This document shows, one piece after another, positions 45,118-57,738 of a stretch of DNA of 64,000 nt. Source of the stretch: Seiridium cupressi (taxonomy: Eukaryota > Ascomycota > Sordariomycetes > Amphisphaeriales > Sporocadaceae); the NCBI GenBank assembly GCA_036674765.1, contig JARVKI010000021.1:186001-250000 (forward strand). The letters are read 5' to 3'. Below the pieces are notes generated by a model that saw nothing but the letters and a program-made list of their open reading frames with translations, did no database searches and was not told where the DNA came from. Within the stretch, counting starts at the first letter, position 1. The number at the start of each line of letters is the position of its first letter. The position numbers and the translations under genes are program-made.

Positions 45118-47181
45118 ATGCCGTCGAACACGAGTAACTCATCTAAGACAAATGGCACAAGGGTCCACAATCTATAAGTGACAGCAAACTTTTATGTACA
45201 CAAACTCAACCAAGACAGTCCTACTTACCATCGGATTATTCATTCCAAAAGGTGCGAAATACGAACAACTAAGTTCGTGGACCACTGGATTGGACGAGTG
45301 ACCCCGACTTAATATTGCTTCTCTAAAATCGACATATGCTTGGAATCAGACGATTTTTATCATGGTTTCTTTCACATGCATAATACATCTCACCATGTAG
45401 TCATTGATAGGCTTACGATCTATGGAACTTTGAGACTACATCATGTCTAGCATCAACATACCGGGATCATGGTCGATGTGGTGAAATACTGAAATGCTGG
45501 ATGTGCTAGTGATGAATATGAGAAAAACAGGACCCTGAGAGCGTTAATCCAATATCATTAACAATGTAGTAAACCTCGCTTCCAACCTCATGATCGGGGT
45601 CGTCTTAGAAAGGCCATACAACTCATTGAGTCGGTGTTCGGCGACCAGGATCTTTTTGATAAACCAAGCATCCATGTCAAAGCTTATAGAGTTCGTACTT
45701 TGACTAAACTGCAGAACTCTCCGTTTGATACCTAGCATAGACCATTAGCACTTGATGCTCGACACGGCAGAATGGACGAAATAGCTTTTGTGGGAAATCC
45801 CCGCTAGGCTCTATTCCAGTTAGGAGACTCTAGGGTCTATGTCGGTGGGATTATTGTATAAGATGGTCTTATTGAGAGAGGGGGCAAAGGCTATGTTATT
45901 TAGTCGGGCCTGACAAGAATGGAGGGTAGAATCTAAGAATCAGCTGAGACATGATGACGCGATATTTGCTCAGCTCGCTCACTCATTTTAAGCTGTAGCT
46001 ATGCTGCAGTGAGTGTCGTTTTCTTCGCCAATACGATTGACGCGCTGGGATGCCGATTGCTACACGCTACTATCTACGGTTTACAGTAGCTGGCAAGCCA
46101 AGAGTGGTTTGACAACATACGTGAGAAGGCTCCCAGAATAAATAACCTTCGACCAAGATGTAACATTTTCATAGACGGCTGGATGCATAATTCCGCAGGC
46201 GACGGAAGAACGACTTAAAGGGGCCAAAGAAGGAATCATTGCCGTGTTAGCCACATTCTCTTAGAATTAGTGAAGCTTTGAGGTCAGCCACGCGGCATCA
46301 CACCAGACAACCAAGTTAAAACACTGCAAGCTTTGGCTTGAAATGGACCACGAGCTAGCCCCTGGATATTTGCAAGGCTAATTAATGGTGTAAAGTTGTG
46401 TGGGGAAACCAGGATGAGGCACTATAGCTATAACCTTAATTTCGTAGTTCCTGGACTTTTATAACCTTAAAATCACTTTCAAAATTCTTTCAGCTCTGCG
46501 TCGATCAGTAGAGAACGTCGAATCACGACAGCACAGCGGTTGGAGGTTTTCACTGGACGAGCCTGAACCAGGCGTAATCGCGCGTGTCACGCCAGCAATT
46601 GATGACACAGCCAAGGACCAGGCAAGCTTCAAGAATAACGGTATTGGAGCGGCCCAGCTGTAATTACCGGACGGAGACGGAGGCGGCCCGGTATCACCAA
46701 CTTCCCGTTTATGCTTACCGTGCTTCCCTCCATGACGGGATCTCTCTGCCTTGCCAAGCTTGCCAATGAACCAATACGAGGCGCACTCGAGCTTCCTTGG
46801 CTACAAGGCAGAGGCTGAAGCCCCCTTGCCTAATTCGAGTCAAACTCCAAGATCTCAAACTATGCAGATGTCTATTAGCCTTGCCGGGCCCTAGCTAAAA
46901 TCCACGACGCGCGTCGAAGACCAGTTATGGCATCAGACAGGGGCATTTGAAGGCGTCCGCCACTCTGTTCTAGGTTTTCCGCCTATGAGCTGAGCTAGCG
47001 AAAGGGTATTCATGTTTGTTTACCAACAAGACCTGGTTATAAATAAGTCTTCCTCGTTATTCTGGGACTGGCCGTCTTTTCGTCGCTCACACAACGAGAC
47101 AGACAATATTATACTCGAGAGACCAGTTCTGCAACCCATTCAAGGCATCTGATCTGCCAGAGACCACGAGTAACAGACAAG
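45118..47181. other. 2.1-kb intergenic region, nothing recognised
   Basis: Moderately AT-rich, only short open frames. No supported gene. Confidence 0.45.
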
Positions 47182-47870
47182 ATGAAGTCCGCTCTTCCAT
47201 TCGTTCTCATTGCGGGCGTGGCGGCCGAGAAGGCCAACCACTCGCTGTACAGCTCGCTATACGCCAGCTATTCCGCTGCTTTCACAAACGTAAGTCGATA
47301 GTAGCTTCAAATTCGTAACGGCAGCAGTGACTGATGCAAATACAGTGTGTCGTCAGCGTAAATGGTGCAGTTTATACCGTAGGCACTGCTCAGGGTTGCA
47401 CACCAACTAGCGTGGCCTCTTCTGCACCTCTCACCACCGTGGTTACCCAGACGTCCTCTATCACAGCCTCTTATGCATCTTCCGCACCACCAGCCACTGC
47501 AACTTCTGGCACTGAGGCCGTCACGGAATCCAGCCCTCCTGTCACCGAGATCGGCGATGGCCAGATTCAGGTCCCTACTGGCACTACGTCTTACCCGGCA
47601 TCAAGCGCCGTTGCGTCCAGCACATTAGCGACCAGCAGCGGTCCTGCTTATTCTTCTTTCGTCCCCAGCTCCTTCTCAACAACTGTCATTACCAGTCCCA
47701 CGGGTAGCAACAGTACCAGCCCAGTTACCACTACCTCCGCCAAGCCTACCAGCTCGAGCCCGACTTATCCCGTTTCATCTGCGACTGCCGTCGTTACCGC
47801 TGGTGCTGCATCTTATGGTGCAGGTGGTCTGTTCGCAATTGCTGGAGCTGGAGCTGCATTCTTTTTGTAA
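47182..47870 (+). CDS. Small Ser/Thr-rich GPI-anchored surface protein
   Basis: Probable cell-wall or plasma-membrane glycoprotein. Two exons: 47182-47289 and 47346-47870; 210 aa. N-terminal signal peptide MKSALPFVLIAGVAA, then a short domain with two Cys (CVVSVNGAVYTVGTAQGC, residues 37-54). The rest is a Ser/Thr/Pro/Ala-rich stalk, probably heavily O-glycosylated, ending in a hydrophobic tail (GAGGLFAIAGAGAAFFL) typical of GPI attachment. The 56-nt intron has GTAAGT/CAG ends. The two cysteines suggest a small disulfide domain; it is not a CFEM domain, which needs eight. No specific function can be assigned. Confidence 0.82.
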
Positions 47871-50800
47871 TCTGGGAGTCAGCTTACTTACATGACATTA
47901 TTCCATCTTTGTGTGGATCAGCCTGTACAATATGTTTCTTGCTCATTTACTGTGTTAATATGGGGAGATTAAAAAAGTCGGCGAAAATTGACAGGGTGGT
48001 ATGTATTATAAAACAACATAAAAGTAGTAATGTTCCACCCAGGCACTGCGTGGGACTACCAATTTCATAGCATTAGGGATATATTTGGTGGGATCTTGTG
48101 TTTTGGTTTGCTGGTTTAGGTAGTATAGCCACCGATAATGTCATCCATCTTCGACGTTGGACACCTTTCAAATGGCCTTGCCGATTGGATTGTAGACTTC
48201 AACCTACAAGTTGAAGCATACTGAACGTCTCAAGATCTCGCGTGGTGAAGCATAGTCCAACCCTCTAGATCCAATATCAATGCGGTCAAGGATGAAAATG
48301 GCTTGTCACTAATCAAGAATGAACTCAATCTATTTGAGTCAATAACAAAGACGAAGATATGAATCCCTGGCGGTATGATAGCCAAACCTGCAAATGATTG
48401 ATATTTTGGAACTAGCCCATAGCCCGCCCAGTAATGAAAGTACGAGCTCAAGTCCACCGTAACTTCCAAAACCGTGCCACCCCGCAGGAATTGAACGATG
48501 CACAACGTAGGGCTTTCTTGAGACTATGTTTGTCTTTTTATTACGTGTTATACTCAATAGTTATTGCTAGGGAGGGACGAGTGCACTATAATGATTTACT
48601 ATCACCCCGGATATGTATGGGTTTGATCCCCCTTTTCGCAAAATTGGCCAAGTCATCTGGCCTATCCCAAGATTGGAGATTCATTACGCCCGACTTGGGG
48701 CTTCGTGCCTTCTTCGGATTGACTTTGGTCATAGCCACTGTCTGAGCCACTTCCAAGATTTATCTCAGCTAGCCCGTTATATGAATTAATACCAGAGCCG
48801 TAGTTCTAGAGCTGACTCCTTTCTCGATAATACTAGCTGATATCTTCCATCGTGTGAGAATACTTATTGCCTTCAAAGATCGCCATAGCCCCTTCTAGGT
48901 GTACTCCTCAACATGGTCGTGCTACGTTCCAGCTCCGGTGTGGGACCTTCATTTTCGGTAAGCACCTTGTCGTTGCTTGTTCCGGACGGAACTCGAATCT
49001 GCTTCGTTCCGCTGTTATCTAATTAGTCGGCTCCGAATTGAACTCTTTCCCCGTAGTCGTCAACTTTGAAGCCTGGCTGAGGAGTGATAGGTAGTAGGAC
49101 AGGCCGCCTTCCTCGACCTTTTCTGGCTAGGCCCAACTAATCTCTGTCCATTCCTGTCAATGGCAGACAAATAGCTGAAAAGGTCATTCTCGTATATGCT
49201 ATCATGACAGGTGATTATTCGTCACATTTGATAAGTTTCCAACTAGCCTGTGGTAAAAGTATCGTGGTTTTGAGAGAGCACGCCTTTGGTAGATAGTAAG
49301 TACCATAGCGATCTCTCGAGTCAGTCACAAGAAGCTTTATAGTTTTTGACAGTCTAATATATTTGTTCAGTAAGCCAATGGATTAAGTATTGTCTTTCTT
49401 GAGGCTAGCAATACTGAGCAATGCTCAAAACAATAGCAATCATGCTTGTTGTGAATGAAAGTGTAATAGCCGTACGAATGCGAGTCTTGCTGCTTTTCTT
49501 GTTGGCCTGGTTGAAAAATAGGTTAGTCGCCATAGTCAGGTACAAGACCTGCAAGAGTCGTAAGAGCTGCGTGCTTGGAGCCCCACAAGGCCGGTATTGG
49601 GTGTTACACCTTGCCTACCGGGTCGAGTGCATACGCCTACAGAACCTTGCAATGAGACAACGAGTTGAATATAGACGCGCGAGAAAGCCACTCCCAGTCG
49701 ATCCAATCGTGAACGTTGGATTGTTACGAAAGAAGTATGGATCCGTAACCCGATTCAACGATATAAACAACTACGCCGATCCTGGGGTGCCCTGGGATGT
49801 CACTAGATGAGCAACGGAACGAATCATGGCAAAGGATGAAGTAGAGCGATGATGAGCGGGGGGTTAGCCAAATCGGCAATGAATAGAACTACATCATGAG
49901 GTATGATTATTGCCCACCGCGTCACTCTCTTCCAATACTCACAATTCGGTCACAGATGGGGTGCAACAGCCGCCAAAACACACCAACACGATCGAAATGT
50001 TCAATAGCCGCATCAGACGGAAAACCCCATGGGACACCCACCTGCATGCACTCTCCATATGGACATTGTATAGTTAACAGCCGCCACAGCATAGAAGCAG
50101 CGAATCTGACGTCGTTTACTCGAGACGGAAAGTTTCGTGAGTTCCATCTGTTGCGATAGTACCAGTACTGCCCTGTATCTCGGTCGTTTCTTTGAGCGGG
50201 GAAAGGAAAAGGAAAGAGATCTAGCTGTGTTTGTTCTACTGCACGCATTATACGGACTCGAGCGGCAGTTCATATAAATCTACTAACTTAATGTAGTCTC
50301 CCAATGGGAGATGCATCATGGTCACCATACAATGCACGCCATCTGCAGGGTCTAGTTAGGTCCTGAGAACGCTACTGCCTTCTCTGGCACTGCTTCTACA
50401 TGCATTATGCTCACATGTTTTCCATCAAACGAAACTTCTTGTTCATTTGGTGGCTTTTCGGAGTCACAACAGGGATTGGGAGCATGTCAATCCAATGCAA
50501 CTGGTTTGTCATTTGCCCGTATCCGCACGTGTTTGCGGATTGGGTTTCGCTGACGTCGGCAGCGCTCTACACTGCACTAGATGCTCCCAGCCACTCAATT
50601 ACAGGCTTCGTCTGCCACCTCAAATTTCCCTAGTTTGCGTTTTTGCGCAACACCCGGAAAGTTACACTTGGGTAAAACGAGGACTGAAATCTAACGGCTA
50701 TAAACCTTCTTTCTCTACTATACAGAGCACCCGAGCAAATCGCTCAAGCCTAGTCGCCCCTCTATTGCCGCCCTACTTAGGCCTCACCGGCTGCGATATC

Positions 50801-50955
50801 CATCAGCTTTGACGTGGCAGCGGTATCCGCCAGGTCCTGCAACGTCCAAGTCCCAACGCAGCTTCTTCAAACCTTTCAATCGAGGCATTGAGGGTTGTTC
50901 TTCAGAAGCTGAAGTGAGATATACGTGCTTTTGCTGATCTGAAGCATCTATCGCC
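47871..50955. other. 3.1-kb intergenic region, nothing recognised
   Basis: Lies between two surface-protein genes. The longest open frame (49421-49810, plus) starts without clear context and shows no family signature. No transposon remnant was recognised. Confidence 0.4.
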
Positions 50956-52230
50956 ATGCAGTTTCCGCAAGCGATGCTGGGCTTGCCAGTGTCGCTGCTC
51001 ATGTTAGTCGCAACACAGCTACATGCGCAACAGCTACCCACAGCGATTAAGAAGATGTCCTTGGACGAAGGCGAAAAGATTTTGCCGCACCACCTGGGAT
51101 TTGCACCCGAATACGTGCCTCTGGAATCCCCCGTCCACGCTCGCGCGCTTCTAACGCCCGAAGAAGAGCTCCTGCTCGCCTACAACTCGAGCGCAATCAT
51201 ATCGTTTCGACCCCCGTTTGGTATACACTATGCAGGAAGCTCGCTGGATCTGAGAAACAATGGCCCGCTATGGCGGCGCGCAAAAGAAGCTCTATATCGA
51301 CTCGAAGGACGGGATTTTTCATGCCCGACCAATACGCAGAGCTGTGACTCGATTGGGCAGCCAAATTACTGTTGCGCAACAGGCGAAACCTGCTACACAG
51401 TCGAGAATGCGCCAGATGCTGGAAACGTAGGCTGCTGCCCCGAGGGACAAACCTGCGGCGGAAGTGTAGGGACATGCGGATCTGGAAGCACGGCCTGCTC
51501 AGCGGACGTTGGGGGAGGATGCTGCATCCCTGGGTTTATATGCGCGCAGGTCGGGTGTATAGCTAGCACTGTGACGGCTATAACCATGACAACGACGAGC
51601 TCGACGGTTATCTCTGAACCGTCGGCTTCAACGGCGGTCACCACGGTGGTTGTGACGGTCAGTCCGAGTACACAGACCACTGTGAGCACGGCAACGTCGA
51701 CTACTACCATTCCGACGTCAACTGCCACTGCCACTGCGACTAGCACGACGACCGGCGGAGGCTTGCAGCCCTGGCGCCCGACAAGCGGTACTGGTTCGAC
51801 CACGGAAGCGCCGTCGAGCACGAGCACTGGCGATTATTGTCCTACCGGATTCTACGCATGTTTGGCAACCGCGGGTTCGGGATGCTGTCGCACAGGTAGA
51901 GATTGCGTGACGACATCGTGCCCTCCTGTCTCCTCGACTACTATCACTTCAAACGGCGTGACACTCGTCGTGGCCGCCAGCGACGTACCCACCACGCAGG
52001 CGACCTCGACATGCGCTACGGGCTGGTTCCTCTGCGGGAGTGACGCCGGTTCGGTCGCTGGATGCTGTCCGAGCGGCTACTCTTGCGGGACAGCAAGCTG
52101 TACTTTGAGCACTTCCACAGCTACAGCAACGGTACAAAAGGAATTGCCGAGCAAGGCGTCTAGAATGACTGGACCACGGGCATTTGCATTGGGAATTGGT
52201 GGTATGCTGTTGATGGCAATGATTTCATGA
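50956..52230 (+). CDS. Cysteine-rich GPI-anchored surface protein
   Basis: Probable secreted wall protein, single exon, 424 aa. Signal peptide about 1-24 (MQFPQAMLGLPVSLLMLVAT...). Four related Cys modules: CPTNTQSCDSIGQPNYCCAT near 117, a CCPEGQTCGG...CCIPGFIC block near 155-195, CPTGFYACLATAGSGCC near 297, and CATGWFLCGSDAGSVAGCC near 355. The first two and last two pairs are separated by long Thr/Ser stalks (about 205-290), likely O-glycosylated. The C-terminus (PRAFALGIGGMLLMAMIS) is a GPI-signal hydrophobic tail after a small-residue site. The modules share C-x5-7-C-x5-9-CC spacing and probably arose by internal duplication. Start ATG is the first in frame and begins the signal peptide. 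Confidence 0.88.
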   Translation: MQFPQAMLGLPVSLLMLVATQLHAQQLPTAIKKMSLDEGEKILPHHLGFAPEYVPLESPVHARALLTPEEELLLAYNSSAIISFRPPFGIHYAGSSLDLRNNGPLWRRAKEALYRLEGRDFSCPTNTQSCDSIGQPNYCCATGETCYTVENAPDAGNVGCCPEGQTCGGSVGTCGSGSTACSADVGGGCCIPGFICAQVGCIASTVTAITMTTTSSTVISEPSASTAVTTVVVTVSPSTQTTVSTATSTTTIPTSTATATATSTTTGGGLQPWRPTSGTGSTTEAPSSTSTGDYCPTGFYACLATAGSGCCRTGRDCVTTSCPPVSSTTITSNGVTLVVAASDVPTTQATSTCATGWFLCGSDAGSVAGCCPSGYSCGTASCTLSTSTATATVQKELPSKASRMTGPRAFALGIGGMLLMAMIS

Positions 52231-52907
52231 TTGATTTAGGCGTGTGAAATTTCTGCATATAGACGATTAGATGATTCGATGATTTGCATGGGACGGAGTC
52301 ATAGAGGTTAACATGTTTAGCGTTAGACGAAGATTTTGGCCGTGTGAATTCTGAGCTGATCCAATAATCCGAGAAGCTCATTTGGACGTGATGTGGTAAG
52401 GCATATCCTCGGGTATACATAAAGATACGAACGATAGTGGAGTTTGAAGACATGAAGGTCTCTCTCTCGAGGTACGTGGTTAGCAAGTACATACAAACAT
52501 ACATACAGAATATCATTCTAAGGATCAAATTTCTCAAGTGAAATATTTCTTTTATCACTCCATGCCAAGGTTTCACAACGTTCAACTCTAGGTACATGTA
52601 GTGAATGGTCACTCCTACTCAGGGGCGCCTTCCCTCTAGCTATTCACATGAGATAACGTATCGCGCGTGCCGGAACCATCGTGCCTGCCATTTGATGTTG
52701 CAAGCAACGATAATTTTCCATCTCCAACATTTTCAAGTTGCGGCCAGGTCAGATTTACAACGAGACTTCTCAATCATGCAACAAGAAATCTCGATCTTCT
52801 CCTGATTGACAAACCTCCATCTGATCCCTGGGATAGCCCTGCTTCTGATATCCGTCCTTGCGAGATTCGCTTTGAACCACACACTACGCTGAAGCCTGCC
52901 ATTCAAC
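52231..52907. other. Intergenic, nothing recognised
   Basis: About 0.68 kb between two plus-strand genes. A minus-strand open frame here (52612-52160) has no signature. Confidence 0.5.
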
Positions 52908-53900
52908 ATGTCGGCGTTGTTTCAGAATCGGCGAAACCAGACTCCATCTCCGAGTGGCATCCTTCGCACGGATAAATCCCTCAGGCGTCGACTCGCAGTG
53001 GACACCAGAGAAGACGGGACGCCTGGGCAATATCGATCTCCAAAGCGCCGAGATACGAGGACGTTTGTCCCCTTCAATCCGTTCAAGGCAGCACGTCAAG
53101 ATGCCGATGTACCGTTCGCCCCTCAGGGTCATGGTCGTTATTATCGACGACAACCGAGCACTCCTGAATCATCTTGGATCAAGAATCTCAAAGGTGTTAC
53201 CGACAGCCGGCTTTTGCCCTCCCATGGAAATTCGTCGCGCCAGAATGCTGACGACTTTAAAGGCAAATATTCCGACCTGCAAATCGCCATGCATTCCAAG
53301 GTCACGACCCGTCTCGAAGCCGCGCAAGAGGAACTCACCGACGAGGCACTTACCGCTATGAAGGCTAACAAGCTCGCATTGGCCCAATTCTCTGCCTTCC
53401 ATTCCACGGTCGCCGCGCCGATTTCAAAGGCACAAGCCCGAAAGTTCATGATCAAACCCGACGGAACCGAGGTCCCAGAGCTTGTTGTCATGTCAGATGC
53501 GGTCGCAGACTTCAAGAAACGAGTCAGTGCCGCGGAGACTGAGCTTCAGAAACTGCGGGCCGATTAGGAAGAGGCGCATGCTGAAATCGAAGCTCTTATC
53601 CGAGATATTTCCTCGCCACAGCAAGGGGGAGAGTGTGCAGACATGGCCAAGACCATCCAAGACATAGAGTCAGAGCATGCTGCGGCGGTTGCCGAGTTCA
53701 ACGAGGATATCGAGGCATTGGATGAGAAGGGCGCCGGAGAGTGTAAGACATATGAGAAGGTATGTCCTTGCTGTGATCCATGTCTCCAAATATGGCGCGA
53801 CCGAACGAGCTGAACTAATCAGAAGCAGGAATTCCTTAGGAAGATCGAGAACGAGGCTGGCAAGATTGTCCAATCATTTGTGCACCCAGGATTCTTATGA
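52908..53900 (+). pseudogene. Unknown basic coiled-coil protein gene interrupted by one in-frame TAG
   Basis: Not recognised. The frame opens at ATG 52908 and runs 219 codons to TAG at 53565-53567. Residues 1-110 are basic and disordered (NRRNQTPSPSGILRTDKSLR). From about 125 on, helical and coiled-coil sequence runs into the stop (FKKRVSAAETELQKLRAD) and continues past it in the same frame (EEAHAEIEALIRDISSP...). That downstream part reaches a proper 53-70-nt intron (donor GTATGT at 53761; acceptors CAG at 53822 or 53828) and an end at TGA 53898-53900 (KIENEAGKIVQSFVHPGFL). So a single nonsense codon splits an otherwise intact gene of about 310 residues. Alternatives: the 219-aa product is functional, a sequencing error, or an unusual splice skipping the TAG. 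Confidence 0.6.
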
Positions 53901-54519
53901 TGATTTGGTGGTGCATTGATAGTGGTACTCAGATCGGGTTGGGACACGGCAACATATTGCTACATTCGATTTGCTTAGGGTAATATAAAAGTGACTGGTC
54001 GTCGTCTAAGCTTCGCAAATATAGTGACTCAATGTGAAGTCGACATGAGTTGATAGAACTGGGCGCTTGCAACATCTTGCCTGAATTAACAGATATCATA
54101 GCCTCACCTAATACAATATTGTATTCCTAGACTGGAGAAAAAGGGTAAGGTGCTCGTACAGTTTTGTAGATTCCTTGAGAGACCGTGGAAACAATACATT
54201 GATTGAAATTCAGGCGGAGGACAAATATCGTCTGGCCATTAGGTCAATTACAATGTATTCACTAAATGTAGCTAAGCTGCGCACTATGGTGTAAATGCCC
54301 ACTCAGTTTTGTGTAACCTCACACAGCTGAAATTTTGAGCCGCCCCTCTAAATATAGCAACGCCTTTGAACGCCAGCCCATGTAAAAATCGATGTTCGAA
54401 GGCAAACAATTCCTACGCGATGGCGAATTGACAAACATCTAAAACATAAGGTTGCCATTTGTGCCCAACTCCGTAATAGAAATGCAACTCAACATCTCAA
54501 TCACCACGGAGCTTTTGAT
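53901..54519. other. Convergent intergenic region, nothing recognised
   Basis: About 0.6 kb with 3' flanks of two convergent genes. AT-richer than the neighbours. Confidence 0.5.
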
Positions 54520-55880
54520 TTACTGCTCCTCCGGGACAACGTAGGCCCAGGGGTGGTCCTCGCCACCATACATGATGTCCTTGAGCCAGTTCTTGACATT
54601 GAGGGTCAGCTCGCCGCCCTCGTTCTTCTTGCCCATGGGAAAGTGGACATCCTTTCCGCGGTGGTGGATGAGGGAGATGGGGCAGACGAAGTACTGCAAG
54701 CATGGTCAGCATGTTTGGCCCGAATCTGGGGACCAGGTCTCATGGCTGAAAGAAATTGAGAGGGAGGGGGGAAACATTGACTTACAGCAGTACCAGAAGC
54801 GAAGCACTCCACCAGGCGTCCCTCGGCGTCTGCCTCCAGAACCTCGTCGATTGTGTACTTCCTCTCTACAACCTCGACCTCGTCAGCGCACCGCTCCCGG
54901 ATCAGCTGGAGCACGCTGCGTCTTGTGACACCATCGAGAATAATCTTGTCAGTGAGGGGCGCCGTAACCAGCTCCGTCTTGCCAGTGCCCTTGTTCTTCC
55001 AGACGACGAAGAAGTTGCTCGCTCCGGCCTCGGTGCAGATACCCTCCTCGCCGTAGAGCCAGAGGATCTGGTGGAAGCCTCGCTTCTGAGCCTCGGCGGT
55101 GGCGAGCAGAGAGGGACCATAGTTGGCACCAACCTTGGCGTAGCCGAAGCCGCCGGCCCATGCCCGGACCATATCGGCAGGCGAAGTGTGTAGCTTCATG
55201 CCGCCCACCGGGGCATCCAACTGTGGCATGTAGGAGGCAAGAATGAAAAGCATAGCCTCGCGAGGCGCCTGGACACCGAGCTGGGATTGTGTTCCAATCA
55301 GGGTAGGGCGGAGGTAGATGAAGGAACCTGGGCGGTCGCGGGGCAGCCACTTGGGTCCGTCAACGGCCATAAAGGCCTTGATGAGTTTCTCAACCTCACC
55401 AGACGGGAAGGACGGCAGGGAGATGCGGACCGAGGACATGAGCAGACGCTCAGCGTTGCAGTCCGGGCGGAAGAGGCGCAGCTTGCCATCGAAGCCCCGG
55501 TAAGCCTTGAGACCCTCGAAGCATTCCGTAGCGTAGTGAAGCACCGAGGCTGTGGGCGAGAGCGAGAAGGGGCCGAAGGGCTTGATCTCTGGTGCCGCCC
55601 AACCGGTCTTGACGTTCCAGGTAGCGGTCAGCATGTGGTCGGTGCAAATAGAGGCGTTGTCGATGCTGGTCACGCCCACTGCTGGCACTTCTTGCGGAGA
55701 CTTGGTGAACGTGTAAGTGAGTTTCGAGGCATCAAGCTCTTGGTAGACCGCCTTCTGGCCATTCGTGACATCATTTGAATGCCCGTTATGGGCATCCTCC
55801 ATCTTGTGGTCAAGCGCAGTTGCTGTAAGGTCAATATCAGATCCATTGGCTTGGCCAGTGGAGATAGCGGAGGGCGCCAT
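54520..55880 (-). CDS. BAT2: Branched-chain amino acid aminotransferase
   Basis: PLP fold-type IV transaminase for Leu, Ile and Val: last step of synthesis, first step of breakdown. Two exons: 55880-54786 and 54693-54520; 422 aa. Motifs: SLSPTASVLHYATECFEGLK (99-125 region), FRPDCNAERL (137-146), SFIYLRPTLIG, and GFGYAKVGANYGPSL with the PLP Lys at 249. Then GICTEAGASNFFVVWKNKG, LDGVTRRSVLQLIRE, and in exon 2 GKDVHFPMGKKN and WAYVVPEEQ at the end. Start chosen at the only suitable ATG (55880), giving a 45-residue hydrophilic leader that does not resemble a presequence, so a cytosolic isoform is implied. The frame stays open upstream to about 55973 without an ATG. The yeast symbol is given by function only. 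Confidence 0.95.
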
Positions 55881-57738
55881 TGCGAAGATTGTACGCGGGC
55901 GTTGTGCTGGAGTGTTACTATTGCTGAGAGATGGTAAAAAGTAGATTGTCCTCAAGTAGAACTGAGAGTTTTACTGCCGTTAGATCTGAGACAAAAGGTA
56001 AAATAGAGTTGCAACGGTCAAGCCAGGTTGCACGGGCTTGAAGGTGATGGTAGATCAATGGGCAAGAACAAGAGGGTGTTACAGAAAAGGTTGGATGGAA
56101 AGTATAAATCAAGTGAGTAGAAAAAAAGGAGATAGTCAAGTGACTCATTAGCCAATTGGACACTCGAGGCTCTTGACGAGCAAGGGCTCCTAGCGGGACT
56201 AGGACCCGGTATTCAGTTGATACAATTGATAAAAAGAAAACGTCGGAACCTGGTCATGCATAGTCGTGCATGTTCTATGTATGCAAAGTCTTCTCGGGTC
56301 CGCCCCCTTGGCTGGAAGGACTTCCACATATGGCGAGCATCCTGCGGCGGTTCCTTATCATTTGAGCAATTGGGGCGTCAGAACCAGTCCCGCGGGAGCA
56401 TTGCCCCAGTCTAGGCCGTTAGTTACCTTATCGTGGTGGGCTCCAGCGGTCTGATCTCCTCGTGGACAGGCTGGAAAGGCCTGCCGAGGAGTGCATGGCA
56501 TGGCGAGTCTCTCGGCTTCTAGCGGACGGCTCGCTTGCACAGTCTCACCAAAAGGCCGAAGTCAGCTGCAAAGTTTCTTCCGGGTATATGTGGGTCTACG
56601 ATCTGAGTAGAGTCCTGACACCTAGACGGCGTTCGGGACTCGTGGTCAAGCAGCGCCCTACGACATGTCCCTGTCAGGAACGGCTGGTAGTCACTGTGGC
56701 ATGCGTCATACCCCTGGCGACAGCAAAGTCAATTGGTTGCCATGGTCCAGGAGCCGTCCGAAATCGCAGCTGCGACGTCTTTCTGTCTGTCAATCCTTCA
56801 AGGTGTTCCGCAGTCGACTAGCGTGCGAGTTTCGAGGTAGATTGGCCCCATATTAGTGCCGGCTTCATGCGTAAACTTTTATACCGAAGCGGCGATTGAC
56901 GTTCGGGGGCGGAATTGGCAAACGTTTCGTCAATAAGCCGAAGATATGCGGCTCTTTCCACCTGCCCCAATCGACGGAAGCCGCATATCGATTTAATCAC
57001 GATTTTCCAACATTTTGGCCCTGCCCAGTCTCTTATCAGGATGGCTCATATTGATTCGACTGGCTCTATGGTTTCTAGCTAGCATGCTGCTTTCGTCTTG
57101 AGGGGTACGAGGTGGGATGCTTCTAATACTGTCGGCCTTGCCGACCATCGTACCGATCTGGATTCCCCCTACCGTGATCTCGATGCAAGCAATATTGCAC
57201 AACTAGAAGTCACAGGCCTTGCCGATGCTATGTGTCTCTTCAGTAACATTCAAGTCTGGAGTCCATTGCTTCGTCAGCCGGAACGCATCCGAGTAGTTCG
57301 TTCCATGGTCAAAGGATGCAGCTGTCGCCGCACATACATTGCAAAAGTTGCTTGTCATGACTGCTATAGCCTTGCACGATGACGTTGCCAATTCGGTGTC
57401 GCCAATGCGCTTTTAATAGAGGCAATTCTTCCACTAATCGTGGATGCCGACACCAGTCTCAGTGTTGCAAAACTCGTTGTCTGTTCTCCTTGCCGAAGCA
57501 CGATTTGACCTGACATCTATAGGGTAACACCGTAATTAAGCCCATACTGCCTCCTTGATAGAACGGCGTTGCGCATGCGATTGTAACCGTGAGTAGGAGC
57601 CCGAATGTTCAGCAGTCAAGAAGAAGTGTCCAGGTATCGCCTGAGCCCCGAATTTCCACGTGTCCAAACAGACGCAGGAACTGCATCAGGCAATATGTGC
57701 AGATCGCGAGCCTCTGGGAAGTCGTTCGAAGGGCAATA
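55881..57738. other. 1.9-kb intergenic region, nothing recognised
   Basis: Promoter of the aminotransferase and 3' flank of gyp1. Short open frames only. Confidence 0.45.

Noticed and set aside
49421..49810. 129-codon plus-strand frame
   Set aside because: No recognisable domain and basic, low-conservation-looking composition; may be chance.
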